A DNA stretch of 51,819 bases from JANLSE01 sp038214135 (GCA_038214135.1 JBBQSD010000033.1:1-51819); one strand, 5' to 3'; numbered from the stretch's first letter, positions 16,062-24,527 are shown. Notes: generated by a model from the sequence alone, not told the origin. Numbers and translations are program-made.

Positions 16062-17105
16062 TTATTCCAAGTAATCCCGAAGATGCTGGCCAACTTCAGG
16101 TGCGCGTAGTCGGCGAAGTGCCTCTGCTTCGATCTGGCGGGCGCGTTCGCGGGTCATCCCCAACGCACGGCCAACTTCCTCAAGCGTGCGGCGTTCTCCA
16201 TCGGCTAGGCCATAGCGCAGATCAATGATTCGGCGCTCGCGCTCATTCAGATGGCCGAGTGCAACTGCCAGATCCTGCCGCAGCAACTGCTGTGACGCAA
16301 AGTCGGCTGGCGTTGGCAGCTCGTCGTCTGGCAAAAAGTCGCCCAGGGTGTGTTCGCCTTCCTCCCCAACTGGAGTCTCCAGCGAAACAGGCCGACGGGC
16401 CGCTTCTAGGATGCGCTCGATCCGCTCAAGTGGCTGCCCCAATGCCGTCGCAATCTCTTCGGCTGTTGGCTGCCGCTCAAGTACCTGTGAGAGGCGTTCT
16501 GCGGTGCGCTTGACTTGGCCGACCGACTCGCTCATGTGAACTGGCAAGCGAATCGTCCGGCCTTGTTCGGCAATCGAGCGCGTCACAGCCTGGCGAATCC
16601 ACCAGGTTGCATAGGTTGAAAAACGATTGCCCTTATGGTAATCGAATTTCTCGACGGCCCGCATCAGGCCGATATTGCCTTCTTGGATGAGATCGAGCAA
16701 TGAAAGCCCACGCCCGATATATTTCTTCGCAATGCTGACGACAAGTCGTAGGTTGGCTTGAATAAGATGCCGACGAGCCTCCTGACCACTGGCAATATCG
16801 GCCAGTAGTGCCGTACGTCGCGCAAGGCTCAGTTGCTCCTCGGAGGCTAGTTGCTCGGCAGCAGCATTGGCACGCTCCATCCGCTCAGCGAGCGAAATCT
16901 CTTCGGCTGCATTTAATAACGAGACTCGCCCGATTTCCTGCAGATAATTCTGGATAGAATCAAGCGACGAGTCGTGCGAAGCACTCTCGATCTGATCAAA
17001 TTGTAAGTCCTCGGCATCACTAATGACGGTTTCAATTGGCTTGTATGGCTGCTCACGCCGCCCATCAAGCCCCCACGTGTGCCGGTCGTTCATTAGTCGG
17101 TTCAT
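16062..17105 (-). CDS. RNA polymerase sigma factor, sigma-70 family (group 1/2)
   Basis: This 347-residue sigma factor shows region 1.2 (SIQNYLQEIGRVSLL), region 2 (NLRLVVSIAKKYIGRGLSLL, then DLIQEGNIGLMRAVEKFDY and FSTYATWWIRQAVTR), region 3 (PVHMSESVGQVKR) and region 4 (LNERERRIIDLRYGL, LEEVGRALGMTRERARQIE). It lacks the long N-terminal region 1.1 of RpoD, so it could be a compact primary sigma factor or a group 2 (SigB/HrdB-like) factor. Copy number elsewhere would decide. The ATG at 17105 sits 7 bases after GGAAGGAG. A perfect promoter lies upstream. Confidence 0.93.
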   Translation of the reverse strand: MNRLMNDRHTWGLDGRREQPYKPIETVISDAEDLQFDQIESASHDSSLDSIQNYLQEIGRVSLLNAAEEISLAERMERANAAAEQLASEEQLSLARRTALLADIASGQEARRHLIQANLRLVVSIAKKYIGRGLSLLDLIQEGNIGLMRAVEKFDYHKGNRFSTYATWWIRQAVTRSIAEQGRTIRLPVHMSESVGQVKRTAERLSQVLERQPTAEEIATALGQPLERIERILEAARRPVSLETPVGEEGEHTLGDFLPDDELPTPADFASQQLLRQDLAVALGHLNERERRIIDLRYGLADGERRTLEEVGRALGMTRERARQIEAEALRRLRAPEVGQHLRDYLE

Positions 17106-17283
17106 CTGCCGGCTCCTTCCCATAGAGACATAACACGGCTCCCCCGTTAGAAGGAGCTGCGCCCTCAATTATGCGTAACCGCGTGTGCTCAGGACGTTTG
17201 AGTCGTGGCTCAACAGACTTGGTTGAGCGCCGCATGAGGCGAAAATACACATGCAGGATTTTGGGGTACGAAATCCCAACGTA

Positions 17284-17312
17284 AGTATACACGATTGCTG
17301 CTGCTTTGTCAA
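17284..17312 (-). promoter_or_regulatory. Promoter of the sigma-factor gene
   Basis: Reading leftward, TTGACA (17307-17312) and TATACT (17284-17289) are separated by exactly 17 bp. The leader is about 170 bases and begins with a small hairpin (GGATTT/AAATCC at 17256-17276). The strength of the promoter suits a major sigma factor. The rest of 17106-17437 holds no gene I can support. Confidence 0.85.
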
Positions 17313-17417
17313 GCGCTATACAACTCGCCAACTTGCTTGTTTGTTATGTCCGTGAGGAGGATACACCCTCACCATACGCTGTTATACGATGAAATTGGGA
17401 AGATGGATGCATTCAAA

Positions 17418-17447
17418 TTGCAGGAGATTGCAGGAGATTGCAAAGGA
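17418..17447. repeat. Three 10-bp direct repeats over the ilvD -35 region
   Basis: TTGCAGGAGA occurs twice in tandem, followed by TTGCAAAGGA. The last unit supplies the -35 hexamer of ilvD. Spacing by one helical turn would allow cooperative binding of a regulator on one face, or it may be simple slippage. Confidence 0.55.
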
Positions 17448-17466
17448 ATGCGATGCGGGGTATGAT
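17438..17466 (+). promoter_or_regulatory. ilvD promoter
   Basis: TTGCAA (17438-17443) and TATGAT (17461-17466) are 17 bp apart, about 45 bases before the ilvD start. Confidence 0.65.
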
Positions 17467-17513
17467 ACGCGCTTGCACCATAGCAAACCGCACAGTCTGA
17501 CTGGAGGATCGGT

Positions 17514-19187
17514 ATGGCCATGAACTCCCGCAGTAAAATGATCACAGAGGGATACCAGCGTGCGCCGAACCGCGCAATGCTGCGTGCCGTTGGGTTCGGC
17601 GATGACGATTTTGTGAAACCGATTGTTGGTATTGCCAGCGCCTATAGCAACATTACGCCATGTAATGCAGGGCTCGATACCTTAGCGCAGGCTGCCTTCG
17701 GCGCAATTCGTGCAGCGGATGGTATGCCACAGTTGTTTGGAACGATCACAATCAGCGATGGCATGTCCATGGGCACCGAAGGGATGAAATATTCGCTTGT
17801 TTCGCGTGAAGTCATTGCCGATGCGATTGAGACGGTCTGTAATGGTCAACGCATGGATGGGGTTGTCGCGATCGGTGGATGTGACAAAAATATGCCAGGT
17901 GCAATGATCGCCCTGGCGCGTTTGAACATCCCCTCGATCTTTGTGTATGGTGGTACGATCAAACCAGGCCATTACAATGGTAAAGATCTCACGATTGTCA
18001 GTGCCTTTGAGGCGGTCGGCCAGTATAGTGCTGGCAAAATTGATGCCAACGAGCTGCTCGAGGTGGAACGGCACGCCTGTCCTGGTATCGGGTCGTGTGG
18101 TGGTATGTACACTGCCAATACCATGTCATCGGCGATTGAGGCCATGGGTATGGCATTGCCTTATTCATCAACCGAGGCAGCTGAGGATGGCGAAAAAGTA
18201 GAGAGCGCCGCACGCTCGGCTGTGGCAGTCGTTGAGGCCATCCGGACGCAGTTATTGCCACGTCAGATCATGACCCGCGAAGCCTTTGAGAATGCAATTG
18301 TTGTCACAATGGCGATTGGCGGTTCGACGAATGCTGTGCTGCATTTGTTAGCGATTGCCCATTCGATGGAAGTGCCGCTGACGATCGATGATTTTGAGGA
18401 GATCCGTCAGCGCGTGCCGGTTCTGTGTGATCTGAAGCCATCTGGGCGCTATGTGGCGACGAATCTGCACAAGGCTGGCGGCGTGCCGCAGGTGATGAAG
18501 ATGTTACTGAACCATGGCTTGCTGCATGGCGACTGTATGACAATCACAGGCAAGACGATTGCGGAGAATTTGGCCGATGTACCGGATGAGCCACCAGCGG
18601 GACAGGATGTCATTCGGCCGTGGGATGCACCATTGTATACACATGGGCACTTGGCAATTCTACGCGGCAATCTGGCCGAGGAGGGTTGCGTCGCCAAGAT
18701 CACTGGCCTGAAGCAGAATAGTATCACTGGCCCGGCACGGGTCTTCGATTCGGAAGAACAGAGCCTCGAAGCCATTCTGGCTGGTAAGATCGTTGCTGGC
18801 GATATTGTCGTGATCCGCTATGAAGGGCCAAAGGGTGGCCCTGGCATGCGCGAGATGCTGGCACCAACCTCAGCGATTATTGGTGCAGGGCTGGGCGATA
18901 GCGTTGGCCTGATCACCGATGGCCGCTTCTCGGGTGGAACTTGGGGCATGGTTGTTGGCCATGTGGCACCCGAAGCCGCGGTTGGTGGGACGCTAGCGCT
19001 TGTTCACGAGGGCGACTTAATCACGATTGACGCCGACAAGTTGCTGCTGCAGTTGAATGTGCCGGACGAAGAGATCGCTAGCCGCCGGGCGGCATGGCAA
19101 CCACCAGTTTCGCGCTATCGACGTGGTGTTCTGGCGAAGTATGCCAAGTTGGTGTCGACAAGCAGCCGTGGTGCTGTGACGGATTAG
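17514..19187 (+). CDS. ilvD: Dihydroxy-acid dehydratase
   Basis: IlvD makes the 2-oxo acids leading to valine, isoleucine and pantothenate. All three iron-sulfur cysteines are in place: TPCNAG, GGCDKNMPG and GIGSCGGMYTANTM. The C-terminal swivel-type domain contains GGPGMREML and ITDGRFSGG. At 557 residues the length is typical of the [2Fe-2S] group. A GGAGG box precedes the ATG. It is a single-gene unit, with other ilv genes not nearby, and is followed by a strong terminator. Confidence 0.97.
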   Translation: MAMNSRSKMITEGYQRAPNRAMLRAVGFGDDDFVKPIVGIASAYSNITPCNAGLDTLAQAAFGAIRAADGMPQLFGTITISDGMSMGTEGMKYSLVSREVIADAIETVCNGQRMDGVVAIGGCDKNMPGAMIALARLNIPSIFVYGGTIKPGHYNGKDLTIVSAFEAVGQYSAGKIDANELLEVERHACPGIGSCGGMYTANTMSSAIEAMGMALPYSSTEAAEDGEKVESAARSAVAVVEAIRTQLLPRQIMTREAFENAIVVTMAIGGSTNAVLHLLAIAHSMEVPLTIDDFEEIRQRVPVLCDLKPSGRYVATNLHKAGGVPQVMKMLLNHGLLHGDCMTITGKTIAENLADVPDEPPAGQDVIRPWDAPLYTHGHLAILRGNLAEEGCVAKITGLKQNSITGPARVFDSEEQSLEAILAGKIVAGDIVVIRYEGPKGGPGMREMLAPTSAIIGAGLGDSVGLITDGRFSGGTWGMVVGHVAPEAAVGGTLALVHEGDLITIDADKLLLQLNVPDEEIASRRAAWQPPVSRYRRGVLAKYAKLVSTSSRGAVTD

Positions 19188-19212
19188 GACGGGCAATATC
19201 AGATAAACAAAG

Positions 19213-19250
19213 ATGCCAGCGTGTAAAACACGCTGGCATTTTTGTTTGTT
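19213..19250. terminator. Terminator between ilvD and tRNA-Pro
   Basis: ATGCCAGCGTGT-aaa-ACACGCTGGCAT, a 12-bp perfect stem, is followed by TTTTGTTTG. The opposite strand also ends in a T-rich run (CTTTGTTTATC), so it terminates both ilvD and the tRNA gene. Confidence 0.92.
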
Positions 19251-19327
19251 TGGTCGGAGCGGAGGGATTTGAACCCACGACCCCAGCGTCCCAAACGCTG
19301 TGCTCTACCAGGCTGAGCCACGCTCCG
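19251..19327 (-). tRNA. tRNA-Pro (anticodon UGG), CCA encoded
   Basis: The minus strand folds as a complete cloverleaf: acceptor CGGAGCG/CGCTCCG, D-arm with GGCTCAGCCTGGTAGAGC, anticodon arm CAGCG-TTTGGGA-CGCTG with anticodon TGG, and T-arm GGGTTCAAATCCC. The discriminator A is followed by an encoded CCA (19253-19251). TGG reads proline codons ending in A and, by wobble, others. Confidence 0.97.
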
Positions 19328-19369
19328 GCACTCGTGCATCATACATGCTCCTGCCATTATTGTCAAGGT

Positions 19370-19398
19370 TTGCCAATCTCGGGCTCCTACGGTATACT
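19370..19398 (+). promoter_or_regulatory. rpsU promoter
   Basis: TTGCCA (19370-19375) and TATACT (19393-19398) are 17 bp apart. The leader just downstream can form a hairpin ATGCGAA (19400-19406) with TTCGCAT (19434-19440), which might regulate translation of the ribosomal protein. Confidence 0.75.
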
Positions 19399-19506
19399 TA
19401 TGCGAAGAGTCATCGATATACGGCTCTCCTATTTCGCATGGTGAGGGGGTGAGTGCGAATACAGGTGCTTTCCACGATATGTGGATGGTGCCTGGCCCGC
19501 GGCTAC

Positions 19507-19704
19507 ATGAGAATTGATCGACGCGACGGAGAAACTGTTGAGCAGTTGCTACGGCGCTTTAACAAGATCGTTGTTGCTGAGCGTATCACGAAGACCTTTC
19601 GCGAGAAGATGCATTTTGTGTCGAAGAGCGAACAGCGTAAAGAGAAGCGCCGGCGCGCTGAACGGAACCGACGCAAGAAGGCGTTGCAGCAGGGTCACCC
19701 ATAG
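19507..19704 (+). CDS. rpsU: Small ribosomal subunit protein bS21
   Basis: This 65-residue basic protein has the bS21 pattern: GETVEQLLRRFNKIV near the N-terminus, then FREKMHFVSKSEQRKEKRRR and an Arg/Lys tail. bS21 helps position the mRNA start region on the 30S subunit. The frame extends upstream to a GTG at 19453, but that part is not ribosomal-protein-like, so I take the ATG at 19507. Its ribosome binding site is weak, as is common for bS21 genes. Confidence 0.88.
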   Translation: MRIDRRDGETVEQLLRRFNKIVVAERITKTFREKMHFVSKSEQRKEKRRRAERNRRKKALQQGHP

Positions 19705-19708
19705 GTGA

Positions 19709-19744
19709 GCAAGGGGCGTCGGGATTTCCCGATGCCCCTGTTGC
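19709..19744 (+). terminator. rpsU terminator
   Basis: GGGGCGTCGGGA-tt-TCCCGATGCCCC makes a 12-bp stem with one G-U pair, extended by GCAA/TTGC. The T-run is short (TGTTGC). It lies just before the prfA promoter. Confidence 0.7.
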
Positions 19745-19748
19745 ATTC

Positions 19749-19757
19749 TGGTATAAT
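19749..19757 (+). promoter_or_regulatory. Extended -10 promoter of prfA
   Basis: CTGGTATAAT provides TG-G-TATAAT, 38 bases before the prfA start. No -35 hexamer is visible at 17 bp. Confidence 0.6.
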
Positions 19758-19794
19758 AGGGCGATAATGAATGACATTGCGAGCTGTTTGATAT

Positions 19795-20880
19795 ATGTTT
19801 GATAAACTTACTACTCTTGAAACCCGTTATGAAGATCTGAACGAGCTGATGGCCAGCCCAGAGGTGGTTACTGATCATCTTCGCCTACAGCAGATTGCGC
19901 GCGAACAACGCGACATGGAACCGCTTGTTAGTGCGTATCGAGCCTATAAACGGGCGGTGCGCGAGATTGCCGAGGCGCAGTCGTTCATACAGGCAGAGAG
20001 TGATGCGGATCTGCGAGCGATGGCCCAGGAGGAGCTTGATGGGCTGAGAATTCGTCGTGATCAACTCGAAAGCGAAATCAAGCTGTTGTTGCTTCCACAG
20101 GATCCAAACGACTCGAAGAGCGTGATTGTGGAATTACGCCAGGGCGAGGGCGGTGATGAAGCGGCGCTGTTTGCAGCCGATCTGTATCGCATTTATTCAC
20201 GCTATGCCGAGCAGCGTCATTGGAAGATTGAAATTATCAATGCCAGCGAAAACGGGGTTGGCGGGTATAAGGAAATTGCCTTTGAGATCCGTGGCGAGGG
20301 AGCCTATAGCCGGCTCAAGTATGAGGGCGGGGTTCATCGCGTCCAACGGGTTCCTGCAACCGAGGCGCGTGGTCGTATTCATACATCAACCGCAACAGTT
20401 GCGGTGCTGCCAGAGGTCGAGGAAACCGAGGTTGATCTGCGGCCAGATGATTATCGGGTCGATGTGTATCGCTCGGGTGGCCATGGCGGGCAGGGTGTTA
20501 ATACGACGGACTCGGCGGTGCGGATTACATACAAGCCAGGAACCCCCGAAGAGATTGTTGTGATCTGTCAGGATGGCCGTTCACAACTCAAGAATAAGGC
20601 CTCCGCGTTGGCAGTGTTACGATCACGATTGTTTGCCGTGAAAGAAGAGAAACGGCGCAAAGAATTGGGCGAATCGCGCTTGGCGCAGGTAGGCACGGGT
20701 GAGCGGGCCGAGAAGATTCGAACCTATAATTTCCCACAGGATCGGGTCACTGATCATCGGATTGGGCAGAGCTTCTCGAATATTCCTGGGTTGCTTGATG
20801 GCGATCTTGATCGTATTATTGATGCGCTAACTATTTTTGATAATGCTGAACGTTTGGAGGCGGCCGGGATTGCTGCGTAG
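19795..20880 (+). CDS. prfA: Peptide chain release factor 1
   Basis: RF1 ends translation at UAA and UAG. The peptidyl-transferase motif GGQ is in SGGHGGQGVNTTDSA, and the stop-codon recognition P-x-T motif (PAT) lies in QRVPATEARGRIHTSTATVA, which marks RF1 rather than RF2. At 361 residues it has normal length. The start at 19795 has no strong ribosome binding site. The usual downstream partner prmC is not adjacent; adenosine deaminase follows after a terminator. Confidence 0.97.
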   Translation: MFDKLTTLETRYEDLNELMASPEVVTDHLRLQQIAREQRDMEPLVSAYRAYKRAVREIAEAQSFIQAESDADLRAMAQEELDGLRIRRDQLESEIKLLLLPQDPNDSKSVIVELRQGEGGDEAALFAADLYRIYSRYAEQRHWKIEIINASENGVGGYKEIAFEIRGEGAYSRLKYEGGVHRVQRVPATEARGRIHTSTATVAVLPEVEETEVDLRPDDYRVDVYRSGGHGGQGVNTTDSAVRITYKPGTPEEIVVICQDGRSQLKNKASALAVLRSRLFAVKEEKRRKELGESRLAQVGTGERAEKIRTYNFPQDRVTDHRIGQSFSNIPGLLDGDLDRIIDALTIFDNAERLEAAGIAA

Positions 20881-20914
20881 CAATAGGCTAACCGGCATAT
20901 CCGATGGTATCCGA

Positions 20915-20943
20915 GGGGCATTCGCCATGCGAGCCCCTTTTTT
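20915..20943 (+). terminator. prfA terminator
   Basis: GGGGC-at-TCGC-cat-GCGA-GCCCC is followed directly by six T residues (20938-20943). This is a strong intrinsic terminator with a 2-base bulge. Confidence 0.85.
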
Positions 20944-20965
20944 GTCCCCTGTTGAGGAGATCGCC

Positions 20966-22027
20966 ATGGCGACAAATACGCAGCGGGCGCTGACACCAGA
21001 ACTGGACGACTTCATTGTGCGGATGCCGAAGGTTGAGCTGCACTTGCACCTGGAGGGCAGCATTTCTCCGAGGGCGCTATTAGAGATTGCACAACGCAAT
21101 GATGTTGATATTCCGGCTCGTGATGAGGCTGGTGTCGCCCAATTGTTCAAATATCGCAATTTCTCGGAATTTCTCGCCGTATTTATGGCATTAGCACGAG
21201 CATTGCGCTATGGGCGAGATTTCGAGCAGATTGCCTATGAATTGGGCGAGTATTTGCACGGCCAGCATGTGCGCTATGCCGAGATTATGCTTTCTCCTGC
21301 GCTGTATCACCGGCGTGGCATCGATCTGAGCGAAGTTGTGCAGGGCACCGCTGCTGGCCTGGCTCGTGCTGAACACGATTTTGGCGTGCGGACGCGGTTG
21401 GCATTTGATTTTGGCCGCCAGTTTGGCGTTGATCTGGCCTGGCAGATTCTTGATGTTGCCATTCAACACATGCGCTATGGGCTGGTGGCATGGTCGATCG
21501 GTGGCGACGAAGTGAATTTTCCGCCTGAGCCATATGCAGAGGTGTTTGCCGCAGCACGGCGGGCAGGGTTGCGAACGATGGCCCACGCTGGTGAGGTTGG
21601 TGGCGCACAAAGCGTGTGGGGTGCCGTTGATGTGCTGGGTGCCGAACGGCTTGGCCATGGGATTCGTAGCATTGATGACCCCAAGCTGATCACGCATCTG
21701 CGCGAACGGCGAATTGTGCTGGATATTTGCCCAACGAGTAATGTACGCACCGGCGCTGTCTCAGCCATCGAAATGCATCCACTGCGGCAATTATACGATG
21801 CGGGCGTACTACTATCGATCAATAGCGATGATCCGATCTTCTTTGCGACAACCATGATCGATGAGTATCGCCTGGCAGCGCAGGCATTTGGATTTGGTAT
21901 TGATGAGTTAACCAATGTGATGCTTGACAGTGTGCATTCGACATTCCTGCCGATAGATGAAAAGCGTGTGCTTGTCGATCAATTTGAGCGTGAGATTGCG
22001 GCATTACGGGCGGAATTGGGCTTCTGA
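20966..22027 (+). CDS. add: Adenosine deaminase family protein
   Basis: The 353-residue protein begins with the metal motif VELHLHLEGS, followed by the catalytic block MAHAGEVGG, then RLGHGI, DICPTSNVRTGAV and INSDDPIFF, all expected in the adenosine/AMP deaminase fold. Adenosine to inosine conversion is most likely. Adenine deaminases and aminofutalosine deaminases share these motifs, so the substrate is not certain. The start at 20966 follows GAGGAG by 6 bases. It is probably cotranscribed with the Nudix gene. Confidence 0.88.
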   Translation: MATNTQRALTPELDDFIVRMPKVELHLHLEGSISPRALLEIAQRNDVDIPARDEAGVAQLFKYRNFSEFLAVFMALARALRYGRDFEQIAYELGEYLHGQHVRYAEIMLSPALYHRRGIDLSEVVQGTAAGLARAEHDFGVRTRLAFDFGRQFGVDLAWQILDVAIQHMRYGLVAWSIGGDEVNFPPEPYAEVFAAARRAGLRTMAHAGEVGGAQSVWGAVDVLGAERLGHGIRSIDDPKLITHLRERRIVLDICPTSNVRTGAVSAIEMHPLRQLYDAGVLLSINSDDPIFFATTMIDEYRLAAQAFGFGIDELTNVMLDSVHSTFLPIDEKRVLVDQFEREIAALRAELGF

Positions 22028-22030
22028 TCC

Positions 22031-22079
22031 GAAATAGCCGATAACCAATAGGCCGCTAGCCGAAAACCAAGACCTGAGC
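22031..22079. repeat. TAGCCGA-type heptamer array
   Basis: TAGCCGA, TAACCAA, TAGGCCGC, TAGCCGA, AAACCAA and GACCTGA follow one another in 7-base steps with one slip. Related arrays lie at 42446-42482 and 48158-48188. Confidence 0.65.
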
Positions 22080-22097
22080 CGATTGGGGAGTAGTGCA

Positions 22098-22604
22098 GTG
22101 CCGAGTGACCCACAGTTACAGCCATTACGTTTCTGTTCTCGTTGCACTGGTGAACTAGAAACTCGTGAGTTACATGGCTATCTGCGGCCTGTTTGCGGCA
22201 CCTGTGGGTTTGTTGTGTATATAAGCCCGAAGGTATCGTGCGCTGTGGTGCTTGAGCGTGATGGGCGCGTGCTGTTGGTCAAACGTCGGAACGAACCGGG
22301 CCGTGGGTTGTGGTGCCTGCCGTGTGGCTTTGCTGAAGCAGATGAAGCACCTGAAATCGCAGCCGCCCGCGAGGCACTTGAAGAGACGGGATTGCATGTG
22401 GCGATTGGGCAGTTGCTTGGTGCGTACCATTACACCGATGATCCGCGTGGTGCAGGGATCATGCTCGCATATCGGGCGGTATCTGCGGATGGGGATCTGA
22501 TTGCCGCCGATGATGCCGACGATGCCAGATTCTTCGCACCGGATGCATTGCCGCCGCTTTCGCATCATACCCATCGGCGTGCGTTGCAGGATTATTTTGC
22601 ATGA
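22098..22604 (+). CDS. Nudix hydrolase with N-terminal zinc ribbon
   Basis: The zinc ribbon FCSRC...PVCGTCGF (residues about 13-37) is followed by a Nudix domain with the complete box GFAEADEAPEIAAAREALEETGL (G-x5-E-x7-RE-x2-EE-x-G, allowing the usual spacing). This domain order matches the NudC-like/MutT family 'DUF4743-type' zinc-ribbon hydrolases; the NudC signature SQPWPFPxS is absent, so NADH or mRNA-cap activity should not be assumed. The GTG at 22098 has GGGGAG 7 bases upstream. Confidence 0.85.
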   Translation: MPSDPQLQPLRFCSRCTGELETRELHGYLRPVCGTCGFVVYISPKVSCAVVLERDGRVLLVKRRNEPGRGLWCLPCGFAEADEAPEIAAAREALEETGLHVAIGQLLGAYHYTDDPRGAGIMLAYRAVSADGDLIAADDADDARFFAPDALPPLSHHTHRRALQDYFA

Positions 22605-22846
22605 GCGAACAATCCGATGAGCGCAAGGAGCAGTTGCGCAGGCGGGTGCGCCAGCTGATTCTGATGCGTGAGACCGGGCCGAAGCGGGCGGCATGGCACG
22701 AAGTGCGTATGCGCTTGATCTGGCGGTTGCACGATGAGATCCGTGATCTCAACACGGAGGATTCGGGAGTCAGGAGTCAGGAGTCAGAAGCGCCTGTACC
22801 CAACGATGCGCTCCAGATTGATGAACAACGCTCATTTCCTGATTGA
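22601..22846 (+). CDS. Small helical protein of unknown function
   Basis: An 81-residue ORF starts on the Nudix stop codon (ATGA overlap), so it is translated by coupling. Residues 1-50 are basic and probably helical (RKEQLRRRVRQLILMRE, RMRLIWRLHDEIRDLN). From residue about 54 the protein is encoded by the GGAGTCA heptamer array (GVRSQES), so the original C-terminus was probably around residue 52. I recognise no family. Confidence 0.6.
   Translation: MSEQSDERKEQLRRRVRQLILMRETGPKRAAWHEVRMRLIWRLHDEIRDLNTEDSGVRSQESEAPVPNDALQIDEQRSFPD
22766..22789. repeat. GGAGTCA heptamer array inside the small ORF
   Basis: Three exact tandem GGAGTCA units plus GAA. The same unit recurs four times at 30379-30407 and, inverted, at 42812-42830 and 48247-48292. 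Confidence 0.8.
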
Positions 22847-22885
22847 CGTGCCCCAACCAATCTGGTATAGTTCTATGAATATCCT

Positions 22886-23013
22886 TTAATTTAGCCCTGC
22901 GAGGCTAAGAAGGAAAACAGATGAACCCTACCTTGATGCACGCGATGCTGCGTGTTCTGTGCATAGCAACACATTGGCCCCTCCTGCCATTTCGGCGGGT
23001 GAGGGTTTTTTTG
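22886..23013 (+). promoter_or_regulatory. PyrR-type attenuator of the pyrimidine operon
   Basis: TTTAGCCCTGCGAGGCTAAG with a following AAGG (22890-22913) matches the PyrR-binding hairpin: a stem TTAGCC/GGCTAA, the conserved loop CNGNGAGG and downstream AAGG. An intrinsic terminator follows at 22979-23013 (CCCTC-CTGCC / GGCGG-GTGAGGG then seven T residues). By analogy with Bacillus, UMP-bound PyrR would bind the hairpin and favour termination. The operon's own pyrR gene begins right after. Confidence 0.88.
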
Positions 23014-23040
23014 TTGTATGGAGGCGGCTGTGTTGAATGA
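22921..23040 (+). CDS. Possible leader ORF through the pyr attenuator, 39 residues
   Basis: An ATG (22921) 8 bases after AAGGA opens a frame MNPTLMHAMLRVLCIATHWP that continues without stop through the terminator hairpin and ends at TGA 23038-23040, overlapping the start of pyrR. If translated, ribosomes on it would affect terminator folding. It could also be chance, because the AAGGA is part of the PyrR element. Confidence 0.35.
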   Translation: MNPTLMHAMLRVLCIATHWPLLPFRRVRVFLLYGGGCVE

Positions 23041-23578
23041 AAAGCAGATTCTCTCTAGTGATGATCTGCGGCGGGCGACGACACGCATTGCCCACGAGAT
23101 TGCTGAACGTAATGCCGGGATTGGTGATGTGATGTTGGTTGGTATTCGTCGGCGAGGGGTGCCATTGGCCGAGCGGATCGCGGCCACCCTTGCCGATATT
23201 GAGGGTGTGCGAGTGCCGATTGGCGTGCTTGACATAACTCTTTATCGCGATGATCTTGAGATGCGTGGGCCGGTTCCGATTGTACGCCCCACCACCATGC
23301 CAGTTGATATTACGGGACGAACGCTGATTCTGGTTGATGATGTGCTGTTCACTGGCCGAACGGTTCGTGCAGCACTTGATGCACTAGCCGATCTTGGGCG
23401 GCCTGCTCGTATTCAATTGGCGGTGTTGGTTGATCGCGGGCATCGTGAACTACCGATCCGCGCCGATTTTGTTGGGAAGAATGTGCCGACCTCACGTGAG
23501 GAACGAATCGAGACGCGCCTGCACGAGATTGATGATGGCGTGGATGGGGTCTTTATTGTACGAGAGGATCAGGCATGA
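23030..23578 (+). CDS. pyrR: Bifunctional pyrimidine regulator PyrR / uracil phosphoribosyltransferase
   Basis: PyrR senses UMP/UTP and binds the leader RNA upstream. The PRPP-binding motif TLILVDDVLFTGRTVRAA is intact, as are the family blocks RATTRIAHEIAERN and LVGIRRRGVPLAERIA. The GTG at 23030 or TTG at 23033 fits the GGAGG at 23020-23024 and the usual N-terminus (LNEKQILSS); an ATG at 23018 lies inside that ribosome binding site. The stop overlaps the pyrB start by ATGA, so the operon is translationally coupled. Confidence 0.94.
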   Translation: MLNEKQILSSDDLRRATTRIAHEIAERNAGIGDVMLVGIRRRGVPLAERIAATLADIEGVRVPIGVLDITLYRDDLEMRGPVPIVRPTTMPVDITGRTLILVDDVLFTGRTVRAALDALADLGRPARIQLAVLVDRGHRELPIRADFVGKNVPTSREERIETRLHEIDDGVDGVFIVREDQA

Positions 23579-24525
23579 TGACGCATATTGGCCGGGCAGC
23601 AGTTGAGCGTCGCCATTTGCTGGATCTGGATGTCTTCGGGCGTACAGAGATCAGCGAGATTCTGGAGACATCGGCGGGGATGCGCGAGGTGCTTGGTCGC
23701 CAGATTAAGCAGGTGCCGACACTGCGTGGGCGCACGGTGATCAATATGTTCTTTGAAGAGAGTACCCGCACGCGCATCTCATTTGAATTGGCTGGTAAGG
23801 CACTCTCGGCAAATGTGATCAATATGACGGCGCGCGGCAGTAGTGTGGAAAAGGGCGAATCGCTGGTTGATACGGTGCGGACGCTGCAAGCGCTTGGGGC
23901 CGATATTCTGGTGATGCGCCATGGTGAGGCTGGTGCGCCATATCTGGCTGCTCAACATTTTAAGGGTTCGGTGATTAATGCTGGTGATGGCCGCCATGCA
24001 CACCCAACCCAAGCACTGCTTGATCTGTTCACCATCCAATCGCGCTTTGGCCGGATCGAAGGACTGAAGGTTGTGATTGTTGGCGATATTGTGCATAGCC
24101 GGGTCGCTCGTTCCGATCTCTGGGGCCTGACGAAGATGGGCGCGCATGTCACACTCTGTGCGCCGCAGACGTTGCTTGGCCCTGAGGCATATTGGCGGGC
24201 AACCTGGCCGGAACTCACGATCTCAACCGATCTGGATCGGGCGCTTGATGGCGCTGATGTGATTATGGCGTTGCGCTTGCAGAGGGAGCGCCAGGAGGCT
24301 GGATTGCTGCCATCGTTGCGTGAATATTCGCGCTTTTTTGGCATAACGGCGGAACGTGTGCAGCTGGCGGCATCGCACTGCCTGGTGATGCACCCTGGCC
24401 CAATGAATGAGGGGGTCGAGATTATGCCAGATGTGGCTATTTCGGCCCAATCGGTGATTGAGGAACAGGTGACCAATGGTGTTGCGGTGCGAATGGCGAT
24501 GTTGTATCGCCTTGCGGGGGAGTGA
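23575..24525 (+). CDS. pyrB: Aspartate carbamoyltransferase, catalytic chain
   Basis: PyrB joins carbamoyl phosphate and aspartate. The carbamoyl-phosphate motif FEESTRTRISFE, the HPTQALLDL block and the final MHPGPMNEGVEI are diagnostic. At 316 residues it is a normal catalytic subunit. No pyrI regulatory chain is present, so feedback control must be transcriptional (PyrR). It overlaps pyrR and pyrC. Confidence 0.97.
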   Translation: MMTHIGRAAVERRHLLDLDVFGRTEISEILETSAGMREVLGRQIKQVPTLRGRTVINMFFEESTRTRISFELAGKALSANVINMTARGSSVEKGESLVDTVRTLQALGADILVMRHGEAGAPYLAAQHFKGSVINAGDGRHAHPTQALLDLFTIQSRFGRIEGLKVVIVGDIVHSRVARSDLWGLTKMGAHVTLCAPQTLLGPEAYWRATWPELTISTDLDRALDGADVIMALRLQRERQEAGLLPSLREYSRFFGITAERVQLAASHCLVMHPGPMNEGVEIMPDVAISAQSVIEEQVTNGVAVRMAMLYRLAGE

Positions 24526-24527
24526 TC

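Noticed and set aside
19453..19506. Upstream GTG start for bS21
   Set aside because: The added residues (RIQVLSTICGWCLARGY) are unlike any ribosomal protein and the conserved domain begins at the ATG at 19507.
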